Assembly: GCF_900184795.1 (NCBI RefSeq)
Contig: NZ_FXXN01000019.1
Coordinates: forward strand, 95,330-159,329
DNA: 64,000 nt
DNA from: Magnetospirillum sp. 15-1
GTDB taxonomy: Bacteria; Pseudomonadota; Alphaproteobacteria; Rhodospirillales; Magnetospirillaceae
Direction of reading: 5' to 3'
In this document: positions 55,886 through 64,000 of the stretch, in pieces
How the letters are laid out: each line of letters starts with the position of its first letter
Numbering within the stretch: position 1 is the stretch's first letter
Made by a program: the position numbers and the translations under genes
The notes under the pieces: generated by a model
What the model was told of the DNA's origin: nothing
Databases searched by the model: none
What the model saw: the letters and a program-made list of their open reading frames with translations, nothing else

Positions 55886-55901
55886 TGTGAAATGCATCAC
55901 A
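55886..55901 (+). promoter_or_regulatory. CRP-type palindrome upstream of the NifX-like gene
   Basis: TGTGAAATGCATCACA is a full consensus TGTGA-N6-TCACA. It ends only 16 bases before the ATG at 55918, just ahead of the ribosome site. Binding here would more likely block than activate this gene, unless it serves the divergent regulator gene. Confidence 0.6.
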
Positions 55902-55917
55902 TTAAGGATGATTTGTC

Positions 55918-56298
55918 ATGAAAATCGCTGTCGCCGTTGATTCCCGCTACGGCAAGGTCGCCGGTCATGCGGGGCGGGCTCGCCATTGGCTGGTCTATGA
56001 CCAGAACTCGGGTTCGCCCCCTGCCCCGGTCGAGCTGGAGCCCGCCCAGGTGTTCCACCACTACGAGGGCAACGGCCCTCACCCCCTGGACGGCATGGAC
56101 GCGGTAATCGCCATTTCGGCGGGGGAAGGCTTCATGAAGCGTATGCAGGCCCGCGGCGTCGACGCCCGTCAGACCGCCGAGACCGTCCCCGACAAGGCGG
56201 TCGCCGATTATCTGGCGGAATGCCTCTCGGACCCCAGGCCGCGCCCCATCGGTTCGCTGATCTGCAAGACCCTGGACCTGTTCTCCAGGCACAAATAG
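55918..56298 (+). CDS. NifX/NifB-type (dinitrogenase cofactor-binding) domain protein
   Basis: A 126-residue protein of the PF02579 fold found in NifX, NafY and the C-terminus of NifB (MKIAVAVDSRYGKVAGHAGRA, DAVIAISAGEGFMKRMQARG, AVADYLAEC). Members bind FeMo-cofactor precursors or related Fe-S clusters. No nif gene lies near it, so a general metal-cofactor or regulatory role is possible. AAGGATG precedes the ATG. Confidence 0.85.
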   Translation: MKIAVAVDSRYGKVAGHAGRARHWLVYDQNSGSPPAPVELEPAQVFHHYEGNGPHPLDGMDAVIAISAGEGFMKRMQARGVDARQTAETVPDKAVADYLAECLSDPRPRPIGSLICKTLDLFSRHK

Positions 56299-56315
56299 GC
56301 GTGGCCGGGACGGCC

Positions 56316-57704
56316 TCAGCCGTCCTTGTCCGCATAGGGATTCTTGCCGCCGCGCACATAGAGGCGGACGGGGACGCCCGGCAGGTCGAAAGCCTCGCGC
56401 AGGCCATTGACCAGATAGCGCGTATAGGATTCCGGCAGTTCGTCCGGCTTGGTGGCGAACAGCACGAAGGTCGGCGGCCGGGCCTTGGCCTGAGTCATGT
56501 AGCGGATCTTATAGCGCCGCCCGCCGGGCAGGGCCGGCGGCGGATGGCGTTCGATCATATCTTCCAGCCAGCGGTTGAGCTGGGCGGTGGGAATGCGCCG
56601 GTTCCAATGGGTCCAGGTGTCGACCACCGCGTCCATCAGCCGCTCGACCCCCTTGCCGGTCAGCGCCGACAGGGTCACCGTCGCCACGCCCTTGGCCTGG
56701 GGCAGCGAGGTTTCCAGGCGATCCCTGAGACGCTTCAGCGCCGCCTGGGGATCGTCGATCACGTCCCACTTGTTGATGGCCAGCACCAGGGCGCGGCCCT
56801 CCTCCACCACCAGCCGGGCGATGGTCAGGTCCTGCTTGTCCAGGATGGCGGCGGCATCCATCACCAGCACCACCACCTCGGACATGCGGATGGTCTCGAT
56901 GGTGTTGCCCACCGACAGCTTCTCGATGGCGTCGTAGATCTGGGCCTTCTTGCGCAGGCCGGCGGTGTCCACCAGCTTCATGCGGCGGCCCCGGTGTTCC
57001 CACTCCACCGCGATGGCGTCGCGGGTCAGACCGGCCTCGGGACCGGTCAGCAGACGATCCTGGCCCAGAAGCTGGTTGCCGAGCGTCGACTTGCCCACGT
57101 TGGGGCGGCCGACGATGGCCATGGTCAGCGGACGGCTGGGGTCGGGCTCGCCATCGTCGCCGGCCGGCTCCTCCTCGGGATTTTCGCCATCCTCGGTCAG
57201 CGCCCCGGCCTTGATGGCATGGTCGCGCAGCGCCTCGAACAATTCGTACATGCCCTCGCCGTGCTCGGCCGAGACCGCCACCGGCTCGCCCATGCCCAGG
57301 CCGTAGGATTCGTAAAGGCCGGGAGCGCCGGCCTTGCCCTCGCATTTGTTGGCCACCAGGATGACCGGGGTGGGCAGACGGCGCAGGTGATCGGCGAAGT
57401 GGCGGTCCAGGGGGGTGACGCCGGCGCGGGCATCGATCAGCAGCAGGGCCACGTCGGCCTCGGACACCGCCATGTCGGTCTGGCGACGCATGCGCGCCTC
57501 GACGGAATCGCCACCGTCGTCCTCGAAGCCGGCGGTGTCCACCACCTGGAACTCCATGCCCAGCAGGCTGGCGCGGCCTTCGCGGCGATCGCGGGTCACG
57601 CCGGGCAGATCATGGACGATGGCCAGGCGCTTGCCCACCAGACGGTTGAACAGGGTGGACTTGCCCACATTGGGGCGCCCGATGATGGCCACGGTGAACG
57701 GCAT
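56316..57704 (-). CDS. der: ribosome biogenesis GTPase Der
   Basis: A 462-residue protein with two tandem GTPase domains, each opening with GRPNVGKST (residues about 9-17 and 200-208), and a C-terminal KH-like domain (about 370-462; [20 protein letters not shown]). Der is essential for 50S subunit assembly. It ends the minus-strand yfgM-bamB-der operon, ten bases after bamB. Confidence 0.97.
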   Translation of the reverse strand: MPFTVAIIGRPNVGKSTLFNRLVGKRLAIVHDLPGVTRDRREGRASLLGMEFQVVDTAGFEDDGGDSVEARMRRQTDMAVSEADVALLLIDARAGVTPLDRHFADHLRRLPTPVILVANKCEGKAGAPGLYESYGLGMGEPVAVSAEHGEGMYELFEALRDHAIKAGALTEDGENPEEEPAGDDGEPDPSRPLTMAIVGRPNVGKSTLGNQLLGQDRLLTGPEAGLTRDAIAVEWEHRGRRMKLVDTAGLRKKAQIYDAIEKLSVGNTIETIRMSEVVVLVMDAAAILDKQDLTIARLVVEEGRALVLAINKWDVIDDPQAALKRLRDRLETSLPQAKGVATVTLSALTGKGVERLMDAVVDTWTHWNRRIPTAQLNRWLEDMIERHPPPALPGGRRYKIRYMTQAKARPPTFVLFATKPDELPESYTRYLVNGLREAFDLPGVPVRLYVRGGKNPYADKDG

Positions 57705-57714
57705 GAAATGAACT

Positions 57715-59046
57715 CTAACGGTAGGCGACGAGATCGGCGTCGTCGGTCAGGAAATACAGGGTGTCGTTGGCAACCGCCGGGGCGATGCTGATGCCGGCGG
57801 GCGCCTCCTCCCACCCCAGCATGTCGCCGGTATAGGGCGACAGCGATACCAGCTTGCCGTCGGACGACGCCAGGATCAGACGGTCCGAGGCCAGGACCGG
57901 TCCGACCCAGACGATACGGCCGTCGCGTTCCTTGGGGTTCACCCAATTCTGCATCTCGGTCACCCAGACGATGCGGCCGGTCTTCGCTTCGAGCGCCAAC
58001 ACTTCGTTGTTGTTGGTCAGAATGAAGAGGTAATCGCCGGCGATCCACGGACTCTGGACGCCGCCGATCTCCTTTTCCCAGATACGCCGGCCGCTGCGCT
58101 GGTCCAGGCAGACCAGCATGTCGGCGTTGCTGATGGCGTAGACACGGTTACGATCGATGGCGGGACGGCCGCGAATGTCGAGCAGCGCACCGACATTCTC
58201 GGTGCGGCGCACCGTGGACAGCGAATCCTGCCAGATCATCGAGCCATTCTCGACCCGCAGCGCGAACAACTCACCCGAGGAATAGGGAACCACCACCATG
58301 TTGCCGTCGACGGCGGGGGAATTGCCGGCCAGCAGACCGGTGGATTCGGTGATGCCGGCATGGGTCCACAGCACCGAACCGTCCTCGGCCGACAGGGCAT
58401 GAGTCTGGTTGTCGACGGTCACCGCGAACACCCGGCCGCCACGTACGGTGGGCGAGCCGCGCAACGGCCCCGAAACGCTCTGGCGCCAGTCGATCTTGCC
58501 GTTGCGGGCATCGAGCGCCACCACCTGGGCGAAGCCGGTGGCGGCGAAAATCTGGCCGTCCTCGTAGGCCAGGCCGCCGCTGGTATAGACCTCGGAGGTA
58601 TCCTCGGGGGTAAGGTCCCTCTCCCACAGCCGCTTGCCGGTCGTGGCGTCGAAGGCGCTCACCATGGATGAAGCGTCGACGGTGAAGACCTTGCCCTCGG
58701 CGATGATGGGCTGCCCCAGCAGACGGCGGCGCTTGCCGGCGCCGGTTCCGGCGCTGCTCGTCCAGACGCGCTGCAGGGCGTCGCCCACCTCCATGTGGTG
58801 CATGGCGTGGTTGGAATAGCCGCCGGCCTGGGGCCAATCCTCGTTACTTTCGGGTGGCGGCAGGATGATCTTGGCCAGGGCCCCGCCGATGTCGGGCTCG
58901 ACCGCCTTTTCACGCGACAGCACCGAGATGCGCTTGCCCGGCAGGGGCGGCGCCTTGTTCTCTCCCAGCCACGAATCGCAGCCGCCCAGTGCGAGCACGG
59001 CGATCAAGACACCGGCGATCCTGCGCGTCATGACGGTCATTCCCAT
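57715..59046 (-). CDS. bamB: outer-membrane assembly lipoprotein BamB
   Basis: A 443-residue lipoprotein (lipobox LALGGC) with an eight-bladed PQQ-type beta-propeller (repeats such as [43 protein letters not shown]). It helps BamA insert outer-membrane proteins. ATG 59046 follows AGGAG, and the order yfgM-bamB-der is conserved in proteobacteria, which supports the name. Confidence 0.93.
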   Translation of the reverse strand: MGMTVMTRRIAGVLIAVLALGGCDSWLGENKAPPLPGKRISVLSREKAVEPDIGGALAKIILPPPESNEDWPQAGGYSNHAMHHMEVGDALQRVWTSSAGTGAGKRRRLLGQPIIAEGKVFTVDASSMVSAFDATTGKRLWERDLTPEDTSEVYTSGGLAYEDGQIFAATGFAQVVALDARNGKIDWRQSVSGPLRGSPTVRGGRVFAVTVDNQTHALSAEDGSVLWTHAGITESTGLLAGNSPAVDGNMVVVPYSSGELFALRVENGSMIWQDSLSTVRRTENVGALLDIRGRPAIDRNRVYAISNADMLVCLDQRSGRRIWEKEIGGVQSPWIAGDYLFILTNNNEVLALEAKTGRIVWVTEMQNWVNPKERDGRIVWVGPVLASDRLILASSDGKLVSLSPYTGDMLGWEEAPAGISIAPAVANDTLYFLTDDADLVAYR

Positions 59047-59049
59047 GAA

Positions 59050-59733
59050 TCAGCTCCTGGCGCGTTGCCCGGTGGCGGCAAGCATTTCCGCGGCGCGGGT
59101 GCGAAGTCCCTGGGGTGCGGCGGCATCCTCGGCGATCTTGGCGAACAGTTCGGCGGCGCGCGGCGCATCGCCGCGTTTCAAGGCGACCAGAGCCAGAATC
59201 TCGCGGGCGGAATGGCGCCACGAGCTGGCTTCCGCCGCCAACGGCTCCACCGACTTCTCGATGGCGGCGGCATCGCCGCTGTCCAGGACAAGATAGGCGG
59301 CCCGGATGGCCGACATGTCGCGATAGACCTTGTCCACCGAACCATCGGCGGCCACCTTGCCGTACAGGGCGGCGGCGCCGGCGAAGTCGCCCGCCTGCTG
59401 CAGCATGTCGGCGCGGCGCAGTTCGGCCAGCAGGCGATAGCCCTTGGGCCCTTCGGCCACGAGCTTGCCCAGCACCTCGGCGGCCTCGTCCTTCTTGCCC
59501 TGCTCGACCAGCACCGCCGTCTCGGAATAGCGGGACGAGGCGGCCTGACGCTGCTTGGCCTCCCAGCCCTGCCAGCCCTGCCAGCCGGCTACGGCCAGCA
59601 CCAGCACCACGGCGGCACCGGTCAACAGACCGCCGTGCTTTTTCCACAGCTTGTTAAGCTCCTCCTGCCGCAAATCCTCGTCCACCTCCTTGATCAGAAG
59701 GTCGGCGGCGGCATCGTCGTGCTTGTCGGTCAA
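59050..59733 (-). CDS. YfgM-like membrane-anchored TPR protein
   Basis: A 227-residue protein with a cytoplasmic helical start (VDEDLRQEELNKLWKKHGGL), one membrane span (about 36-53) and TPR-like helices outside (AEVLGKLVAEGPKGYRLLAE, AAALYGKVAADGSVDKVYRD). YfgM assists folding of exported proteins next to the SecYEG translocon. It ends three bases before bamB. Confidence 0.9.
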   Translation of the reverse strand: MTDKHDDAAADLLIKEVDEDLRQEELNKLWKKHGGLLTGAAVVLVLAVAGWQGWQGWEAKQRQAASSRYSETAVLVEQGKKDEAAEVLGKLVAEGPKGYRLLAELRRADMLQQAGDFAGAAALYGKVAADGSVDKVYRDMSAIRAAYLVLDSGDAAAIEKSVEPLAAEASSWRHSAREILALVALKRGDAPRAAELFAKIAEDAAAPQGLRTRAAEMLAATGQRARS

Positions 59734-59843
59734 GGAACTCTACTCCATGCGGGCGGTCACGCTCCCGGCCTTGTGTCCTGGAGCCGCGCCGTAACATAGT
59801 CCGCCCCGGCCCCCTTGGCAAACACTGCCGTGGTCCGGAGCCC

Positions 59844-60398
59844 CTATGGCTCGCGCCACTTGATCGAGCAACCCATGCTGGGAACCTGATTGTCCGGCCC
59901 CCGGCCGGTCGCCGCCACCAGACGCATGGCCTCCAGCAATTCCCGCCGGACCTCGGGACCGGCCGGCAGACGCCCGGATTCGTCCAGGCGGCCGCGATAG
60001 CGCAGACGGCCACCGCGGTCCAATCCGAAGAAATCCGGGGTGCAGACCGCGCCCCAGGCCCGCGCCACCGCCTGGCTTTCATCGAACAGGTAAGGAAAAT
60101 CCATGCCGTGGACGCGGGCGAACGCCTTCATATTATCGAAGGAATCCTCGGGATATTGCTCGGGATCATTGGCGTTGATCGCCACCACGCCGATATCGTC
60201 GGCCCGCAGCAGCGCCGCATCGCGGACCAGGCGGTCGATGATGGCCACGACGTAAGGACAATGATTGCAGATGAAGGCGACCAGCGTACCCCGGTCGCCG
60301 CGAAGGTCGGCAAGGCTCCAGGCCCGCCCGTCGATGCCCGGCAAGACAAAGCCCGGCGCCGTCCAATTCTCGGCGCGGGCGGGAGTGGTCACGGCCAT
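59844..60398 (-). CDS. thioredoxin-like protein of the AhpC/TSA family
   Basis: A 184-residue thioredoxin-fold protein. The redox motif is CNHCPYV in VAFICNHCPYVVAII (about residue 44), and PDFFGLDRGGRLRYRGRLD forms the typical second half. No signal peptide is visible, so it is likely cytosolic. Relatives act as thiol peroxidases or disulfide reductases; the exact substrate is unknown. Start ATG 60398 is the first to fit the family. Confidence 0.85.
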   Translation of the reverse strand: MAVTTPARAENWTAPGFVLPGIDGRAWSLADLRGDRGTLVAFICNHCPYVVAIIDRLVRDAALLRADDIGVVAINANDPEQYPEDSFDNMKAFARVHGMDFPYLFDESQAVARAWGAVCTPDFFGLDRGGRLRYRGRLDESGRLPAGPEVRRELLEAMRLVAATGRGPDNQVPSMGCSIKWREP

Positions 60399-60492
60399 GT
60401 CTTCAGGTCCCCTACCTCGGCAGAATCTGCCCATTGATTCCGTTCTGGCGCGGTCCCACAATATAGCTCAATAGGTTAGCAGGGTCATAGAA

Positions 60493-60873
60493 ATGATCGG
60501 GCGCGTCACAGCATTGGTGGGAATTGTCGCGGTCGCGGGCTGCGCCTGGGTCGAGTCGGGAGGCACGCTCAACCCTAATCTTCGCCCGCGCCCCACGTTC
60601 TACACCTTCATGCAGTTGGAAGCGCTGAGCCTGATCAACACCCACAAGACGGTGGGCGACCATATCATCGGCTGGATCACCGACAAGGATTGTTCGAGCC
60701 CGCGGGCGGAGCGCGGCGATGCCTATTGCATGGAGGTGCCGGGCCGGCCGACCCCACCGCCCCAGGTCTACTGCTACAGCACCCTGGCCCGGCCCACCTG
60801 CTATTCACAGCCTTATAACGAGGGCAACGACCGTCTTATCGGCTTCGTCCCCGCCTCCACTCCCATCCGCTAG
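60493..60873 (+). CDS. small lipoprotein with conserved cysteines
   Basis: A 126-residue lipoprotein (VGIVAVAGCAW lipobox). The mature part begins with a proline/arginine stretch and then has two cysteine pairs (DKDCSSPRAERGDAYCMEV and YCYSTLARPTCYS) that could form disulfides in the periplasm. I do not recognise a function. It diverges from the thioredoxin-like gene. Confidence 0.75.
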   Translation: MIGRVTALVGIVAVAGCAWVESGGTLNPNLRPRPTFYTFMQLEALSLINTHKTVGDHIIGWITDKDCSSPRAERGDAYCMEVPGRPTPPPQVYCYSTLARPTCYSQPYNEGNDRLIGFVPASTPIR

Positions 60874-60953
60874 GCGCAAGTCCCATCTAATACTCGACAG
60901 ATACCATCCCCTGCGCGACAGTAAAGCAAAGGGCAAGACCGGTGGGGTGGCCG

Positions 60954-61289
60954 ATGGCAACATTGATCCGGATGTCGGAATACCGGGAGGGATCGGGGTT
61001 CGTTCATTTCGAGCGGGGTGAGATAACGCAATTGCTGACGCTCTATGCGACGCGGGTGGCCCGGGGCGAGTGGCGCGACTACGCCATCGACGTTCTTCCG
61101 GAGGGCGCGGTGTTCTCCATCTTCCGTCATGCCCTCGAACGCCCCCTCTACACGGTCACCAAATCGGCGTCCGGCCCGAAAGGCGCCACCTGGAGCATCG
61201 CCCGATCCGGCCGGACCGTATCGCGCTTTCCCTCCCTGGCCGGTGCGCTGGCTGCCCTGGAAGGGGCTCCCCACCCCGTTGCCACCTAG
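60954..61289 (+). CDS. DUF2794 family protein
   Basis: A 111-residue protein of the alphaproteobacterial DUF2794 family (ERGEITQLLTLYATRVARGE, EWRDYAIDVLPEGAVFSIF). It has no signal peptide or membrane span, and its role is unknown. ATG 60954 is preferred over an upstream in-frame GTG at 60942. The next gene begins 13 bases after its stop. Confidence 0.85.
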   Translation: MATLIRMSEYREGSGFVHFERGEITQLLTLYATRVARGEWRDYAIDVLPEGAVFSIFRHALERPLYTVTKSASGPKGATWSIARSGRTVSRFPSLAGALAALEGAPHPVAT

Positions 61290-61302
61290 GAGCGGAGAGA
61301 CC

Positions 61303-61854
61303 ATGCGCCGCGTCATCGCCGCCCTGATGGTGACCGTTCTGCTCGGCTGCGCCGTGCCGCCGCCGCCGCCGCCCGAAATGAGCATCGAGGAACGCGAGGA
61401 GTTCCGTCAGGACATGCTGGCGGACATCGATAAGGTGGAGATCTTTCTGCAAAAGACCCGGCGGGGCATCAACCTGACGGAAATCACCCTGGGCTGGTTC
61501 GTCATGATCCTGCTCAACGAACTCAGCGCCCATGATGCCGGGCTATACGCCCATATCCATCACGATGACGCCAACGCCGAGCTTTACCTGCGCAACGACT
61601 TCCAGCCCGGCCCGGCCCGCGAGATCGCCGCGCTCGAGACCCTGGCCCGTCAGGGCGAAGCCGATATCCGTCTGGCGGCCCGGGATGCGCTGGTCTGCCT
61701 GACCACCATTCCCGATCCGAAAACGTCGGAGGGGCAGCAGAAGGAGGCCAGGACGGAACTGATCGCCGCCCTCCTGAGTCTCAAGCGCCACCTGAACCAG
61801 ATCGCGGCGGCCCACCGCCTGCCCAGCGCCGAGCTTCCCGGCTCCGGCAACTGA
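61303..61854 (+). CDS. lipoprotein of unknown function
   Basis: A 183-residue lipoprotein (VTVLLGC lipobox followed by a run of prolines). The rest is helical (EREEFRQDMLADIDKVEIFL, ITLGWFVMILLNELSAHDAG). No known domain is recognised. GGAGAGA precedes the ATG, and it probably shares a message with the DUF2794 gene. Confidence 0.75.
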   Translation: MRRVIAALMVTVLLGCAVPPPPPPEMSIEEREEFRQDMLADIDKVEIFLQKTRRGINLTEITLGWFVMILLNELSAHDAGLYAHIHHDDANAELYLRNDFQPGPAREIAALETLARQGEADIRLAARDALVCLTTIPDPKTSEGQQKEARTELIAALLSLKRHLNQIAAAHRLPSAELPGSGN

Positions 61855-61987
61855 TATCGCCCGCCTCCGGGCGCCCCCGAACATTCCTGACGCAATGACG
61901 CCGATGGCGCCGATGACGTCGCCGGCGAGGGGCCGACCGCATCATCCCGTCCAGCGGCCGGTTTGATCGAAATGCCCCGAAAACGAA

Positions 61988-62159
61988 GGAGAGGGAGCGT
62001 TTGGGGGCCGCTCCCTCTCCAAGCCCCCTCGCGGCCTTGGGGTTCGGGGATGGCCGCGAAGGAACATTTGAAATTTTTCGGCGGCTGCGAGGAGGGGGCG
62101 TTGGGGGCGCCCCCTCCTCTCCGATCGTGCCCGCGGCCTTGGGGTTCGGGGATGGCCGC
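61988..62159. repeat. Tandem hairpin-plus-27-mer repeat
   Basis: Two units with a period of about 102 bases. Each begins with a G-rich hairpin: GGAGAGGGAGCG/CGCTCCCTCTCC (61988-62020) and GAGGAGGGGGCG/CGCCCCCTCCTC (62089-62119). Each ends with the same 27-base sequence (62031-62057 and 62133-62159). The 61855-62222 gap holds nothing else that I can support. The structure suggests a dispersed or mobile intergenic element. Confidence 0.75.
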
Positions 62160-62222
62160 AAGCTGACCGTGCCACCAAGGAGACGTCGCCCGAGGGCGTC
62201 CGCCACCTCGTCTCCAACCGCC

Positions 62223-63275
62223 TCAGGCGGCCCTGTTGTTCTCCCCCTGCCGGAGCAAGGCGGCACCCAGTCGCAGACTGAAGCCGAACGAACTGCCCGC
62301 CCCGTTTTCCGAATCGGCCCAGACCGAGCCGCCGAGACGTTCCACCAGCCGGCGAACCACCGCCAGGCCAGTGCCGATCCCCGGGGCCGCGCGGTCGCCG
62401 CCGCCATGGGGGCGATAGAAGATTTCGAACATGCGGACCATCCGGGCTGGATCAATGCCCTGTCCGTTGTCACACACCTTGATGCGGGCCATGTCGCCCT
62501 CGCGCACCACGGAAACGTGGATCACCGGCCGGCGGTCGGGCGACCGGTAGCGCACGGCGTTATCGAGCAACTGGACGAAAATCTCGATCAGCGAAGCCTG
62601 ATCGGCCTCCACCTCGGGCAGCGGGTCGACCACCAGGGTCGCCCCGGCCTCGGCCAGGACTTCCGCCAGACGCTGGCGGGCGATGGTCATGGCGACCCAG
62701 GCCGAACTCACCTCGCCGGTACGCGGAATGGAATCCACCGCCACGAACTCCCGAAGGCCACCGACCAGGGCCCGCATGCGCCGGGCGCCGTCGATCACAT
62801 GGCCCACATAATCCCGCACCTCGGCGTCGCAGCCGGCCTTGTCGTGGCTGGCCAGCAACTGGGAGTAGGCCACCATGCGGCGCAGCGGTTCCTGCAGATC
62901 GTGGGCGGCAACGTCGGCGATGCGCTCCAGGTCGGCCACGTAGCGGCGCAGCCGGTTGCGCTGCTCGATCAGTTCCGCCTCCCTGAGGCGCAGACGCTCG
63001 GCGGTCCGCCTTTGCCAGTAGACCGCCTGAATCAGCAGAAGGGTCAGCCCGCCCACCCCCAGGACCACGATGGCCGCCAGGAGCATGTTGCCGATCCGCC
63101 CGTTCTGCATGGGATGGGATGCGCCGGTGGGGATGAATTGCCGGTCAAGGCCGGAATCCATGCCCAGCCCAAGCCAGAACAGCGCAACCAAAAGGATGCC
63201 GACCACGGCGGAAAGCCGGCCGAAGCCGCCGCCATCGTCGAAACGCCCAATGATCGGAATGTGCCGAGGCACCAT
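62223..63275 (-). CDS. membrane sensor histidine kinase
   Basis: A 350-residue HisKA-type kinase. Two membrane spans (about 20-40 and 62-85) frame a short periplasmic loop; a coiled-coil linker and the H box (VAAHDLQEPLRR) lead to the ATPase domain with LLDNAVRYR, NGQGID and GTGLAVVRRLVERLGG. The H box form AHDLQEPLR is that of bacteriophytochrome/cyanobacterial-type kinases. It diverges from an OmpR-type regulator, its probable partner. Confidence 0.93.
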   Translation of the reverse strand: MVPRHIPIIGRFDDGGGFGRLSAVVGILLVALFWLGLGMDSGLDRQFIPTGASHPMQNGRIGNMLLAAIVVLGVGGLTLLLIQAVYWQRRTAERLRLREAELIEQRNRLRRYVADLERIADVAAHDLQEPLRRMVAYSQLLASHDKAGCDAEVRDYVGHVIDGARRMRALVGGLREFVAVDSIPRTGEVSSAWVAMTIARQRLAEVLAEAGATLVVDPLPEVEADQASLIEIFVQLLDNAVRYRSPDRRPVIHVSVVREGDMARIKVCDNGQGIDPARMVRMFEIFYRPHGGGDRAAPGIGTGLAVVRRLVERLGGSVWADSENGAGSSFGFSLRLGAALLRQGENNRAA

Positions 63276-63435
63276 GCTGTCTCCACCCCGCCCCGTCAGC
63301 GATGGCCGGCGGGGAAACCCAGTGGAGCTTTTATAGATGCAAGTTCACAACAGAATTACGGCAGTGATTGAATTACGCGGCAATACCCTGTAAACGATTG
63401 GTGAATACCGAACAGACCGTCGGCCGGAGAATGCA

Positions 63436-64000
63436 GTGTCGGCAAAAGCACACGTCTTGATCGTCGAGGACGAACCCGTCACCCGTGCGAAGCTCGCCGC
63501 CTATCTTACCGGCGAGGGCTTCCAGGTGAGCGAGGCGGCGGATGCCAAGGACATGAAGGCCATCGTGTCGCGCACCGTGCCGGACGTGGTGCTGCTCGAC
63601 ATCAACCTTCCCGATGAAAGCGGCCTGATCCTGGCGCGCGAGCTGCGCGCCAAGTCCTCGGTGGGCATCATCCTGGTCACCGCCCGCCAGGACGAGACCG
63701 ACCGGATCGTCGGGCTCGAGATCGGCGCCGACGACTACATCACCAAGCCGTTCAACCCTCGGGAACTGGCGGTGCGGGTGCGCAACCTGCAGCGCCGCGT
63801 CGCCCCGACCATGGCCGCCGAGCGCTCGGCCACCGGCATCCATAACTTCGCCGGCTGGCGCCTGGATTGCGACGCCCGCCAACTGACCTCGCCGACCGGT
63901 GAACTGGTACGGCTGACCCGCGGCGAATTCGACGTGCTGGCCGCCCTGGCCCGCAATGCCGGCCGGGCGCTCACCCGCGATCAGTTGCTCGACTTGACCC
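63436..64000 (+). CDS. OmpR-type response regulator (3' end outside the window)
   Basis: The first 188 codons of a response regulator. The receiver domain shows LIVEDEPVT, VVLLDINLPDESG and ADDYITKPFN; the winged helix starts near residue 140 (RLTRGEFDVLAALARNAGRA) and is cut at the window edge. The start is GTG 63436 behind GGAGA; no in-frame ATG precedes the receiver domain. It resembles TorR-type regulators. It is divergent from the histidine kinase at 62223-63275. Confidence 0.9.
   Translation, partial: MSAKAHVLIVEDEPVTRAKLAAYLTGEGFQVSEAADAKDMKAIVSRTVPDVVLLDINLPDESGLILARELRAKSSVGIILVTARQDETDRIVGLEIGADDYITKPFNPRELAVRVRNLQRRVAPTMAAERSATGIHNFAGWRLDCDARQLTSPTGELVRLTRGEFDVLAALARNAGRALTRDQLLDLT

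Noticed and set aside
61858-61873. CGCCCG/CGGGCG hairpin after the second lipoprotein as a terminator
   Set aside because: The stem is only six base pairs and no T run follows.
63353-63377. GAATTACG direct repeat with a 17-bp period before the OmpR-type gene
   Set aside because: The period does not fit OmpR-family sites (10-11 bp), and an 8-base repeat in an AT-rich patch is weak evidence.

Overview
The window looks like chromosome of a GC-rich alphaproteobacterium of the Rhodospirillales, most likely Magnetospirillum or a close relative. The basis is the gene set: a cytochrome cd1 nitrite reductase, a Calvin-cycle gene run, a hopanoid locus, and alphaproteobacterial families such as DUF2794, DUF3572 and DUF3501. 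This is inference from content; no magnetosome gene, rRNA, tRNA, CRISPR array or insertion sequence is visible.

Layout. 1-3.5 kb: two tandem Crp/Fnr regulators and a monocistronic nirS with FNR-type boxes. 3.6-8.7 kb: a DsbA-like thioredoxin and an M48 protease on the minus strand, whose start overlaps a divergent gamma-glutamyltransferase-like lipoprotein followed by an aminotransferase. 8.7-12.7 kb: a lone hook protein gene with a sigma-54 promoter, an ornithine decarboxylase behind a structured leader with a small upstream peptide ORF, and an isochorismatase-family hydrolase. 12.8-17.4 kb: a DEAD-box helicase, a stand-alone Lrp/AsnC ligand domain, and a rubrerythrin / Fe-S protein / DUF3501 operon behind a PerR/Irr-type palindrome. 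17.5-22.4 kb: glpX, tkt, fba and rpe, a Calvin/pentose-phosphate set without RuBisCO. 22.4-25 kb: a GIY-YIG protein and a PNPOx-like protein divergent from a MocR-type regulator split over two overlapping frames.

25-31 kb holds the phosphate operon pstS-pstC-pstA-pstB-phoU-phoB behind a Pho box. 31-39.4 kb is the hopanoid region: hpnH and hpnI on the plus strand and hpnA-hpnB-hpnD-shc-hpnG on the minus strand; hpnC and hpnE are absent. 39.4-47.1 kb is the most unusual part: a Sel1-repeat protein and an unrecognised 560-residue protein on the minus strand, divergent from a translationally coupled Sfp-type phosphopantetheinyl transferase, a 1,325-residue membrane-bound single-module NRPS of the Pls/PosA (poly-lysine synthetase) architecture, and a ribbon-helix-helix protein.

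47-55 kb: a 34-residue membrane peptide near two FNR boxes, a FlaF-like/DUF2934 protein, a substrate-binding protein coupled to a GGDEF-EAL sensor, and several small or unknown proteins. 55-64 kb: a NarL-type regulator, a NifX-like protein behind a CRP-type palindrome, the conserved yfgM-bamB-der operon, a thioredoxin-like protein, two lipoproteins, DUF2794, a tandem hairpin repeat, and a histidine kinase divergent from an OmpR-type regulator that runs off the end.

Links between regions: respiration control (three FNR-type sites plus one CRP-type site), phosphate starvation, carbon fixation and membrane lipid synthesis are all present. The candidate undescribed system is the PPTase-NRPS-RHH unit with its divergent partners.
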